The position numbers and the translations under genes were made by a program. Under the pieces are notes generated by a model. That model was not told where the DNA came from. It saw nothing but the letters and a program-made list of their open reading frames with translations, and ran no database searches. Below are positions 25,182 through 32,753 of a stretch of 47,767 nucleotides of DNA, one piece after another; the first letter of the stretch is position 1, and every line of letters starts with the position of its first letter. The stretch is from Bryobacteraceae bacterium CoA2 C42 (GTDB lineage: Bacteria > Acidobacteriota > Terriglobia > Bryobacterales > Bryobacteraceae): contig JAINDL010000048.1 in the NCBI GenBank assembly GCA_019931245.1, positions 1-47,767 of the forward strand, in the 5' to 3' direction.

Positions 25182-26018
25182 ATGGCATTCAAGGATATTG
25201 TTTGCGCGCACAGCCCGGATTCTGACGATGCCTATATGTTCTACGGCTTGGCAACGAAGAAGATTCGCTCCAAGCTGTTGAATTTAAAGCATGTTCTAAG
25301 CGATATCCAAACCTTGAACCAGAAGGCGATGGCTGGCGAGTATGAGTTGACAGCTATCTCTTATCATGCCTATCCCTATGTGGCCGATAAGTACTTTGTC
25401 ATGGCGTCAGGCTCGAGCATCGGCGATGGTTACGGACCGATGGTCGTCTCGAACCACCCCATGGCGCCGGAAGATCTCAAGGGCAAGCGGATTGCCATTC
25501 CCGGCCGGATGACCACCGCTTTTCTAACCCTCAGCATTTTCCAGCCCGATTTCACCCCCATTGAAGTGCCCTTTGACAAGATCCTCGATGCGGTGAAAGA
25601 TGGGGCTGCCGATGCTGGCCTCGTAATCCACGAAGCGCAGTTGACCTACAGCCGCGGCGGGTTTCATCAGATCATCGACCTCGGCAAGTGGTGGAAGAAA
25701 GTCCATGACATGCCGCTACCGCTCGGCTGCAACGTCCTCCGGCGTGACCTCGCCCCGGAGTTGCTTACCGAAAGCTGCCGTCTCATGCGCGATAGCATTC
25801 AGTATGCTCTCGATAACCACGAAGAGGCGCTCGCCTACGCCATGCAGTTCGCCCGCGACATGGAGAACGAACTCGCCGCCAAGTTCGTCGGCATGTACGT
25901 CAATCACTACACCGTGGACGCCGGCGACGTGATTCCGAAAGCCGCCCAGCAGCTGCTCGACATGGGTCACGACATCGGCCTGATCCCCAAACGGGTACAG
26001 CTCGAGTTTATCCGGTAG
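25182..26018 (+). CDS. MqnA/MqnD-family menaquinone (futalosine pathway) protein
   Basis: A 278-residue periplasmic-binding-protein-like enzyme of the VitK2 biosynthesis family. The start HSPDSDDAYMFYGL and later SYHAYPYVADKY, MGDGYG-like SIGDGYGPMVVS and PLPLGCNVLRRDL are typical of the MqnD-like branch (1,4-dihydroxy-6-naphthoate synthase), though MqnA relatives are close. It implies menaquinone production by the futalosine route. ATG 25182 is preferred over GTG 25176 because AAGGG lies 5 bases ahead. Base use is visibly less GC-rich than in the neighbours, and the gene lies where the strand skew is near zero. Confidence 0.8.
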   Translation: MAFKDIVCAHSPDSDDAYMFYGLATKKIRSKLLNLKHVLSDIQTLNQKAMAGEYELTAISYHAYPYVADKYFVMASGSSIGDGYGPMVVSNHPMAPEDLKGKRIAIPGRMTTAFLTLSIFQPDFTPIEVPFDKILDAVKDGAADAGLVIHEAQLTYSRGGFHQIIDLGKWWKKVHDMPLPLGCNVLRRDLAPELLTESCRLMRDSIQYALDNHEEALAYAMQFARDMENELAAKFVGMYVNHYTVDAGDVIPKAAQQLLDMGHDIGLIPKRVQLEFIR

Positions 26019-26049
26019 ACTTTTCGCGCCCGCGGGTCGTCCTACAGGT

Positions 26050-27324
26050 ATGCGTTTTGCGATCTTAGTACTGCTGTGTTCAGCCTTGCTGCCGGCGCAA
26101 ACTTCCACCCCCAAGGAGCGCCAGAAGTATGTGAAATCGCTCTCTCGCGAAGGTCAGGCGGGCATCGCCAAGCTGCTGCCCTACGCGCAGGACCCCGATG
26201 TCGAGGTGCGGCGCGAGGTGGTTCGCACCACGGTGGCCATCGGCGGCGCCGCCTCGCTCGCCCCGCTCACCGCGGCCTTGGCCGACACCGACGAAGAGGT
26301 CGTTGTCCGCGCCGCCGATGGCTTGGTGAACTTCTATCTGCCCGGCTATTGGGAGCAGGGCTGGGGCGGGTCGCTCAAGCGCGCTGGCAACAAACTCGTC
26401 AGCCGCTGGACGGATAAGAACGATCAGGTGGTTCCCGCCCACGTCGAAGCCCGGCCGGAGGTGGTGGCGGCGCTCGGCAAGGTGGTCAGCGGCAGCGGGC
26501 CGCTGCCGGCCCGCGCCAACGCGGCCCGCGCCGTTGGGGTCCTGCGGGGTCGTGGCGCGATCGACGATCTCATCGCCGGCCTTGCCTCGAAAGACAGTAA
26601 CCTGCTCTACGAGTCGCTCGTGGCCCTTGAAAAGATCCGTGACCCCCGCGTGGCGCCCCGCATTCACTATCTGCTCCGGGATCTCGATGAGAAGGTCCAG
26701 TTGGCGGCGCTCGAAACGGTGGGAATCCTCAAGAACCCCGAATCGGTTGGCCCGCTGCGCGAGGCCTACGAGAGGGCTCGCAACGACAAGGTCCGCCGCG
26801 GAGCGCTGAGCGCGCTGTCGCAGATTCCCGCCGAGGCCTCCCGTCCCTTGTTTACCGCGCAGTTGGACTCCTCGGACGAATGGCTGCGCGCCGGCGCCGC
26901 CGAAGGGATCGCCCGGTTGGGCCAGGCGGGGGATCGTGCCCCGCTGCGCAACCGCTTTGAGAGTGAGACGAAGATGCGGGCCCGCCTCGGGCAGGCCTTT
27001 GGCGCGGCGCTGCTGGGCGATGCCGTCATGGGCGAGTTCGACCCGCTCCGCTACCTCGTCAACACCTTGAATCAGAAGGCGTGGAAAGGTATCGCCGAAG
27101 CCTATCTGATTGAATTGGTGCGCAACGAGCCCATTCGCATGGCCCTCGCCCAGGTGGTGCCGGCCGCGACCAAGCCAGAAAAGCTGAGTCTGGCGATGAT
27201 CTTCGGCCGCAGCGGCGCCCCGGCGGCGGCTCCGGTGCTGGACGCGCTGGCGAAGGATTCGGACACCGATGTGGCCCGCGAAGCGCTCCAGGCGTTGCGC
27301 ACTCTGCGCGCGATGACCCCGTAG
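26050..27324 (+). CDS. Exported HEAT-repeat protein
   Basis: A 424-residue protein with a signal peptide (MRFAILVLLCSALLPAQ) and at least six HEAT/PBS-like helical repeats, seen in VEVRREVVRTTVAIGG, EEVVVRAADGLVNF, NLLYESLVALEKIRDP, EKVQLAALETVGILKNP, WLRAGAAEGIARLG and DVAREALQALRTLR. Such repeats form a curved protein-binding scaffold. No catalytic domain is seen. It ends just before a C-rich region carrying a tandem repeat. Confidence 0.88.
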   Translation: MRFAILVLLCSALLPAQTSTPKERQKYVKSLSREGQAGIAKLLPYAQDPDVEVRREVVRTTVAIGGAASLAPLTAALADTDEEVVVRAADGLVNFYLPGYWEQGWGGSLKRAGNKLVSRWTDKNDQVVPAHVEARPEVVAALGKVVSGSGPLPARANAARAVGVLRGRGAIDDLIAGLASKDSNLLYESLVALEKIRDPRVAPRIHYLLRDLDEKVQLAALETVGILKNPESVGPLREAYERARNDKVRRGALSALSQIPAEASRPLFTAQLDSSDEWLRAGAAEGIARLGQAGDRAPLRNRFESETKMRARLGQAFGAALLGDAVMGEFDPLRYLVNTLNQKAWKGIAEAYLIELVRNEPIRMALAQVVPAATKPEKLSLAMIFGRSGAPAAAPVLDALAKDSDTDVAREALQALRTLRAMTP

Positions 27325-27343
27325 ACGCGGTCACACCCGCCGT

Positions 27344-27540
27344 AGTGGGCCAACTGCGAGCAACCCCTCGCCTCCCCCTGCTCCACAGTCGCGGCGCCGG
27401 ACCGGCCGTGACCCTCGGTCGCCACGCACCCCCCCGCGATACCCTCTCCGCAGCGGGTCAACTGCGAGCAACCCCTCGGCCTCCCCCTGCTCTGCAGTCG
27501 CGGTGCCGGACCGGCCATAACCCTCGGTCGCCACCCGCCC
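27344..27540. repeat. Tandem direct repeat downstream of the HEAT gene (period about 108 bp)
   Basis: Two close copies start at 27344 and 27452. The conserved core runs about 85 bases with few substitutions and one single-base indel, from the AACTGCGAGC segment to CCTCGGTCGCCAC. The start of a third, poorer copy follows at about 27530-27560. No gene is seen between 27325 and 27620. The region may begin as a copy of the HEAT gene end, but that similarity is weak. Confidence 0.8.
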
Positions 27541-27571
27541 CGCGCTCTTGAAACCCGCAGTCCCCAACAGG

Positions 27572-27593
27572 AAAAGCCCCGCCGCGGCGGGGC
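27572..27593 (-). terminator. Rho-independent terminator for the 69-residue gene
   Basis: The perfect palindrome GCCCCGCCGCGGCGGGGC (27576-27593) is followed on the minus strand by TTTTCC. It lies 27 bases after the minus-strand stop at 27621. On the + strand the hairpin is not followed by T residues, so it acts mainly on minus-strand transcripts. Confidence 0.75.
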
Positions 27594-27620
27594 CCCTCAA
27601 GAGTCGCAAAAAGCGAAAAA

Positions 27621-27830
27621 CTACTTCGCCTTCTTCTGTTTCTGCTGACCGACGCGGACCTTGGTAATCGACGCTTTCTGGTCGTTCCAAGCCTTCCAGT
27701 CAAAACGGGCCGAGGCGTCCTTCAGAAAGGTGTCGTGGTCGGTACCCTTCGGCACCACAGCCATGAGGGTCGCCGTGTTGAGACCATCGGGGCTCGTGAT
27801 ACGGAAGCGCTTTACGTTCGGAATTGCCAT
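27621..27830 (-). CDS. Small basic protein of unknown function
   Basis: A 69-residue protein starting MAIPNVKRFRITSPDG and ending in a Lys-rich tail (GQQKQKKAK). No family recognised. ATG 27830 has GAGGAG just ahead, the reading frame is compact, and a strong hairpin terminator follows, so it looks like a real and well-expressed gene. Residues such as DHDTFLKDASARFDWKAWND suggest a small folded domain with a disordered cationic end, possibly nucleic-acid binding (inference). It is 23 bases downstream of the TIGR01777 gene and may also be read from that transcript. Confidence 0.75.
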   Translation of the reverse strand: MAIPNVKRFRITSPDGLNTATLMAVVPKGTDHDTFLKDASARFDWKAWNDQKASITKVRVGQQKQKKAK

Positions 27831-27853
27831 AACTCCTCTAGGATAGCACGCGC

Positions 27854-28750
27854 TCAGGTGAAAATGGCGTCCAAAGCGGGCCGCAGTTCCGGGTAACGGA
27901 AGGAAAAACCCGCCGCCTGCGCCGCCGACGGCTGCACGCGCTGCGAGGCGAACAGAATCTGCGCCATCTCGCCATACACCAGCTTCACCCCAAACTCCGG
28001 CGCCGGCAGCAGCGCCGGCCGGTGCAGCGCCCCGGCCAACTGCCGGGTGAACTCGGCGTTGGTCACCGGATGCGGCGCCACCCCGTTCACCACCCCGGAG
28101 ACCGCTTCGTTTTCGACGGCAAACTGAATCATCCGCGCCAGGTCGTCCACGTGGATCCAGCTCATCCACTGCTTCCCGCTGCCGAGCACCCCGCCCAAAC
28201 CCCAGCGGAACAGCGGCGCCATCGCCGCCAGCGCCCCGCCATCGGCCCCCAAGACGATACCGATGCGCAGCTTCACCACCCGCAGGCCATGCTCCCGCGC
28301 CTTGTCCGCCTCGGCCTCCCACGCCGTGCACACCTCGGGTAAAAAACCGGCCGCGGGCGGGGCGCTCTCCGTCAGCACCTCCTCGCCGCGGTGGCCATAA
28401 ATGCCTACCGCGGAGGCGCAAACCAGCGTCTTCGGCCGGTGCCGCAGCTTCCCAATCGCCGAAACCAGATGCCGCGTGCCGAGCACCCGCGAGTCGCGAA
28501 TGGCGGCCTTCACCGCCGGCGTCCACCGCTGCGATACCGGCTCCCCGGCCAGATGGATCACCGCCTCGGCGCGCCCGAGCAGTTCGCGGCTCGGTTCGCC
28601 GGCGACCGGATCCCAGTGGCCGTAATGAATCAGCGGATCGAGCCGCGGGTTCTTCCGCGCCAGCACGACCAGCGAGTTCTGGTCGGGAGGATAGAGAGCG
28701 AGAAGGCGCCGGCCGATGAAGCCGGTCGCTCCGGAGATGGTCAGGAACAT
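27854..28750 (-). CDS. TIGR01777-family epimerase (YfcH-like)
   Basis: A 298-residue NAD(P)-binding protein of the extended SDR type. Motifs are ISGATGFIGRRLL at the start, VIHLAGEPVSQRWT, SRVLGTRHLV, SAVGIYGHRG (YG in place of the usual active-site Tyr context), WEAEADKAREHG, and WIHVDDLARMI. This family (YfcH/SulA homologues) is widespread; its reaction is unknown. Its start overlaps the class II photolyase end by 10 bases, a pairing that suggests co-transcription. Confidence 0.92.
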   Translation of the reverse strand: MFLTISGATGFIGRRLLALYPPDQNSLVVLARKNPRLDPLIHYGHWDPVAGEPSRELLGRAEAVIHLAGEPVSQRWTPAVKAAIRDSRVLGTRHLVSAIGKLRHRPKTLVCASAVGIYGHRGEEVLTESAPPAAGFLPEVCTAWEAEADKAREHGLRVVKLRIGIVLGADGGALAAMAPLFRWGLGGVLGSGKQWMSWIHVDDLARMIQFAVENEAVSGVVNGVAPHPVTNAEFTRQLAGALHRPALLPAPEFGVKLVYGEMAQILFASQRVQPSAAQAAGFSFRYPELRPALDAIFT

Positions 28751-30168
28751 AAGAGCGAGGGTCCCGGGGCGGCATCCTGGCCCGTCCGCAGCATCTGCGC
28801 GATGTCGCGCAGATAGCAGTCAACGTCCGTTTTGCGCTTCATCCCGTCGAGGGACATAAATCGAATCATGCCAAACACGCTGCGCTCCTGCCACGGGCGG
28901 TCGTGCAGGCCGAAGCACCAGAGGATACCGGTGTAGGTATTCGGGTCGCGGCCGTCGAGGGCGTACAGGTCATGGCATTTGATCATCGTCCGCAGCGCAT
29001 CGGCGTGGGTGGCGGACCACTCGATGATCTTCTTACCCCAGTACATCCGGTAGTAGCCGTGGATCTTGCCGCGCAGGCGCATCTCCTGCTGGCAGGCGTT
29101 CCAGAGCGCGTCGTGGGTCTGGGCCGCCAGGAACTGCTCTTCGGTGTAGACGTAGTCGCGGCGATCGCCGGCGTGCTTAGCCAGGGTTTTGAGCGCCCAG
29201 TCGGGCAGGCATTCGAGCTGATCGTAGTTCGGGGTGAAGCGGGCGAAGTTGAAGGCGAGTTCGCGGCGCACAATCAGCTCTTCGAGAAACTCGGCGGCGA
29301 TCAGCTTGTGTTCGGCCGCGTAACCTTCGACAGCCAGGGCGATCTCGAGCGTGCTGATCATGCCGAAGTGCACATAGGGCGACAGTTCGCTGGTGGCGTG
29401 GTTGGACGGCGAGTTTTTGTCCCGGGCGTAGCGGCTCAGCCGGTCGATCAGAAACCGCTGCAGCGACCGCTCGGCCGCCGCGCGCCCGCCGGGGAAGGCG
29501 ATCGAGGGCGAAATCGTGTGGTCAATCGCGCAGCCCGCCACCAGGGCGGCGACGTTTTCCGGGGTGACCGTGACGTGCCAGCGGGGGCGGGGGGCCGTCC
29601 AGCGGTGCGCGGGCCGGAGCGGCGGCACCGGGACGAGGTGATCGGCCAGCATCCGCTTCACCTTCGGGCGCATCGAGTAGGCGGCCCACTCCCGCTTCTC
29701 GAAGCGGTTCATCGGGATGATGCAGCTCGAATCGACCGCGTGATACGCCAGACCCAGCTTGGCGGGCAACGAGGAGTTGTGCCAGGAGGCGATAAAGGTA
29801 GGGTAGTCGTCGGTGACCACCAGCGCCGCCCGCGCCGCCAGTTGGTAGAGCACGTCGTTGGGGTCCTCCGGCCGCTGCCGGAGATAGAAGCAGTAGCCGA
29901 TGCCGAGCGCCGTGAGCGCCTCCTGCGTCTCCGGCACGTTGGCAACCACGAAGGTGTGAATGCGGTCGTTCGCGTGCGGGTAGCTACAGGTGAGGCCTTC
30001 GTAGACCAGCACGGGCAGGCCCAGTTCGTTCGCCTTTTCGACGGCGTAGAGCAGCGCGTGGTTGGCCGCCACCCGGCGGTTCATCTGGCACCAATACAGT
30101 ACGTATTCAGCGCCGGAGGTGCGCAGCGGAGCGTCGTTGAGCGGGCGAACCCGGTGTTCCAAAATCAC
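28741..30168 (-). CDS. Class II CPD photolyase
   Basis: A 475-residue DNA photolyase that uses FADH- and blue light to split cyclobutane pyrimidine dimers. The N-terminal antenna domain starts VLYWCQMNRRVAANHAL, as in class II enzymes, and the C-terminal FAD domain shows EFLEELIVRRELAFNF, LRGKIHGYYRMYWGKKIIEWS and DGRDPNTYTGILWCFG. The proposed start is GTG 30168, but GGAG is only one base ahead of it; TTG 30162 has better spacing. It is upstream of the TIGR01777 gene in one transcript. A second, very different photolyase-like module lies at 41855-42990. Confidence 0.95.
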   Translation of the reverse strand: MILEHRVRPLNDAPLRTSGAEYVLYWCQMNRRVAANHALLYAVEKANELGLPVLVYEGLTCSYPHANDRIHTFVVANVPETQEALTALGIGYCFYLRQRPEDPNDVLYQLAARAALVVTDDYPTFIASWHNSSLPAKLGLAYHAVDSSCIIPMNRFEKREWAAYSMRPKVKRMLADHLVPVPPLRPAHRWTAPRPRWHVTVTPENVAALVAGCAIDHTISPSIAFPGGRAAAERSLQRFLIDRLSRYARDKNSPSNHATSELSPYVHFGMISTLEIALAVEGYAAEHKLIAAEFLEELIVRRELAFNFARFTPNYDQLECLPDWALKTLAKHAGDRRDYVYTEEQFLAAQTHDALWNACQQEMRLRGKIHGYYRMYWGKKIIEWSATHADALRTMIKCHDLYALDGRDPNTYTGILWCFGLHDRPWQERSVFGMIRFMSLDGMKRKTDVDCYLRDIAQMLRTGQDAAPGPSLLCS

Positions 30169-30217
30169 ACTCCATGGGATGCCGGCGGCGTGCCTTCCGC
30201 TGCAATAATGGAAGCAG

Positions 30218-31294
30218 ATGCGAATCTGGAATCGCGCGAAACTGCTGGGGGCCTACCTGCGCGGCCAGGAGCGCGTCAAGGCGCTGCCGGTGGAGTACAT
30301 CGTCGAGACCACGGCCAAGTGCAACCTCTACTGCCCCATGTGCCCACGCGAGACGCACAAGCAGCCCAAAGAGGACATGACCGGTGAGATCTTCGAGCGC
30401 CTCGTGCAGCAGGCCGGCCAGACCGGCGAGCATATGATGCTGATCGGGCTCGGCGAACCCTTCCTCGACCCCAGGATCTACGACCGCATCGAATACTGCG
30501 ACCGCCACCGCGTCTACACCCTGCTCTCCACCAACGGCACCCTGCTCGACGCCGCAGCCACCGAGCGCATCCTGGCGAGCACGCTCGAACACATCACCCT
30601 GAGCTTCGACGGCTCCACCAAAGAGAGCTTCGAGTTCTACCGCAAGGGCGCCCGCTTCGAGCGTGTCCGCGACAACTTCCTCCACTTCTGCCGCCGCAAG
30701 CACGAAACCGGCGCCCGGATCCAGGTAGTTGTCCAGATGGTCCGCATGGAGAAGAACTGGAACGAGGTCGATGACTTCCTCCGCTTCTGGTCCGCCGTGC
30801 CGGGCGTTGACCAGGTGCGCGTGAAGGCCGACGAAACCAACCTGATGCGGCCCGAGGCCGGCCACGCCGCCGCCGACTGGAGCCACGCCTGCCACTATCT
30901 CTGGCGCGGGGCGATGTACGTCAAGCACAACGGCGATGTCTACCCCTGCTGCCAGAGCTACATGCTCGACGGCAAGCCGGTCGGCAACATCGGCCGGGAG
31001 GAGTTGCCGGCTATCTTCAACTCCCCGGAGATGCAGCGCATGCGCCGGCTCCACCGCGAGCGCCGCGCCGGCGAGATCGACATCTGCTCCCGCTGCTGCA
31101 CGACGATTCCCCATCCGCTGCTGGTCGCCGGCAGCCTGCTCTTTCACGGGCGCACGGTGCGGAAGCTGCTGCCGGTGGTCGAACGGTTGGTTTATCTCAC
31201 CAAACTGCCCGGCCGCTGGCTCAAACCGCAGGCCCCGCAGCCGCCTCCCAAACCGGATCTCGTGCAGATCAGCGGGAGCCGAGAATCGCGCTGA
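30218..31294 (+). CDS. Radical SAM/SPASM protein
   Basis: A 358-residue radical SAM enzyme. The iron-sulfur motif CNLYCPMC lies at about residues 36-43, preceded by VEYIVETTAK, with a GLGEPFLDP segment. A C-terminal SPASM-like auxiliary cluster is suggested by HYLWRGAMYVKHNGDVYPCCQSY and by CSRCC near residue 290. The C-terminal 60 residues are basic with a hydrophobic patch and may contact the membrane. The substrate is unknown; it lacks the look of a sulfatase maturase. The 3' end overlaps the convergent nuoM gene by 26 bases. Confidence 0.9.
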   Translation: MRIWNRAKLLGAYLRGQERVKALPVEYIVETTAKCNLYCPMCPRETHKQPKEDMTGEIFERLVQQAGQTGEHMMLIGLGEPFLDPRIYDRIEYCDRHRVYTLLSTNGTLLDAAATERILASTLEHITLSFDGSTKESFEFYRKGARFERVRDNFLHFCRRKHETGARIQVVVQMVRMEKNWNEVDDFLRFWSAVPGVDQVRVKADETNLMRPEAGHAAADWSHACHYLWRGAMYVKHNGDVYPCCQSYMLDGKPVGNIGREELPAIFNSPEMQRMRRLHRERRAGEIDICSRCCTTIPHPLLVAGSLLFHGRTVRKLLPVVERLVYLTKLPGRWLKPQAPQPPPKPDLVQISGSRESR

Positions 31295-32705
31295 CCGGCT
31301 GCGCGAACCAGCCAAGCAGCGGGCCCGGCTGCAGCCCGAGCCAGAAGATGCCGGCGATGAACGGCGCCATGATCGCGAGTTCGAGCGGGCGCAGGTCCGC
31401 CATCCCCGTTGGCTTCGTTTCGCAAAACACGGTGCGCTGGTAGAGCCAGAGCAGGTAGGCCGCCCCGAGCAGAATCCCCCCCGCTACCCCGGCCGCCCAT
31501 CCGGCCGACACCGGGTAGACCCCCTGCAGAATCAGCACCTCGCCCACGAAGCCGTTCAGCGGCGGCATCCCCATCGCACTCAGAATCGCCACCAGAAAGA
31601 CGCCGCCAAACACCGGCATCGTCCGCCCCAGGCCCCCGTAGGCGGCGATCTCCCGCGACCCGTGGCGGTCGTACACGGCGCCCACCAGCAAAAAGAGCAG
31701 CGCGCTCGAAAGGCCGTGGTTGATCTGCTGCAGCAGCGAGCCGGTGAGACCATGGGGCGTGAAGGCGAACAGGCCGAGCGTGCAAAAGCCCATGTGGCTG
31801 ATGGAGGAGTAGGCGATCAGCCGCTTCCAGTCGGTCTGCATGAGGCATACGAGCGCCCCGTAAAGGATAGCGATGAGCGAGGCGGCGGCCAGCAGGCCCG
31901 CCGACTCCCGCGCCGCGTCCGGAAACAGCGGCACGGCGAAGCGAAACAGGCCATAGGTGCCCAGCTTCAGCAGCAGGGCGGCCAGCAGGACCGATCCGGC
32001 CGTGGGGGCCTCGGTATGGGCGTCCGGCAGCCAGGTGTGGACCGGGAACAGGGGGATCTTCACGGCAAAACCGGCCAGGAACGCCCAGAAGAGCCAACGC
32101 TGGGCTTCCAGTGGCAGCGGGGCGCCGGCAAGCGCGGCGAGCGCAAAGGTCCGCTGGCCGGTGAGCAGGAAATGCTGCTGGTGCAGCGCTACGAGTCCGA
32201 CCAGCAGCAGCACCGACCCGAGCACCGTGTAAATCAGAAACTTCATAGCCGCCTGCGGGGCGCGTTCGCCGCCGTAGCCGGCCACCAGGAAGTACATCGG
32301 AAGCAGGACGATCTCGAAGCAGAAGAAGAACAGCAGCAGGTCGAGGGCGAGAAAGCTGCCCAGCACAGCAGCCTCGAGCAGCAGGAACCAGGCGTAGAAG
32401 GCGCGGTCGCGGGCCGGGAGCAGGAGCGTCAGAAAACAGACGCCGGTCGAGAGCAGGACGAAGGCGAGGCTGATGCCATCGATGCCGAGCAGGTAGGAGG
32501 CGCCCCAGGAGGGGATCCAGGCGGCCTGTTCGAGGAGTTGGATCCCCCGCGCCGGATCGAAGCGGGGGATGAGGGAGACGGCCAGAGCCAGCTCCGCCGC
32601 GGCGACGGCGAGAGCCGTCAGCCGGGCAAAGGCGGCAGGCAGAGCCAGCACGAGCAGAAGACCGGCGAGCGGCCCGGCCAGCAGGGCCGACAGAGGATGG
32701 TCCAT
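31269..32705 (-). CDS. nuoM: NADH-quinone oxidoreductase subunit M-like, orphan
   Basis: A 478-residue membrane protein with about 13-14 transmembrane helices. The proton-channel residues of NuoM are present: Glu in FFFCFEIVLLPMYFLVAGYG, Lys in AGFAVKIPLFPVHTWLPDAH, and a second Lys in LLLKLGTYGLFRF. Complex I subunit M pumps protons in the membrane arm. No other nuo gene is in the window, and neither neighbour is related, so this is an isolated copy. It could serve another Mrp- or hydrogenase-type complex encoded elsewhere. Confidence 0.92.
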   Translation of the reverse strand: MDHPLSALLAGPLAGLLLVLALPAAFARLTALAVAAAELALAVSLIPRFDPARGIQLLEQAAWIPSWGASYLLGIDGISLAFVLLSTGVCFLTLLLPARDRAFYAWFLLLEAAVLGSFLALDLLLFFFCFEIVLLPMYFLVAGYGGERAPQAAMKFLIYTVLGSVLLLVGLVALHQQHFLLTGQRTFALAALAGAPLPLEAQRWLFWAFLAGFAVKIPLFPVHTWLPDAHTEAPTAGSVLLAALLLKLGTYGLFRFAVPLFPDAARESAGLLAAASLIAILYGALVCLMQTDWKRLIAYSSISHMGFCTLGLFAFTPHGLTGSLLQQINHGLSSALLFLLVGAVYDRHGSREIAAYGGLGRTMPVFGGVFLVAILSAMGMPPLNGFVGEVLILQGVYPVSAGWAAGVAGGILLGAAYLLWLYQRTVFCETKPTGMADLRPLELAIMAPFIAGIFWLGLQPGPLLGWFAQPVSAILGSR

Positions 32706-32717
32706 GGGGTAACTTTT

Positions 32718-32743
32718 AGTGTAGCTGGCCAGTGTAGCTGGCC
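32718..32743. repeat. Perfect 13-bp tandem duplication
   Basis: AGTGTAGCTGGCC occurs twice back to back (32718-32730 and 32731-32743) in the 48-base gap between the TIGR03437 gene and nuoM. Each unit contains half of a CTGGCCAG palindrome, and the two palindromes overlap the joints. It could be a simple slippage duplication or a double operator. Confidence 0.8.
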
Positions 32744-32753
32744 AGCGCAGGCC

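Noticed and set aside
30218-31294. Sulfatase-maturating radical SAM enzyme
   Set aside because: The SPASM cysteine layout and the flanking motifs do not match anSME, and the gene is far from the sulfatases on a separate transcript.
6070-31415. Shared 13-mer TGGCTTCGTTTCG in the amidase gene and in nuoM, resembling the opening of the right-edge repeat
   Set aside because: A 13-base match is expected by chance several times in 47 kb of biased composition, and flanking sequence does not match.
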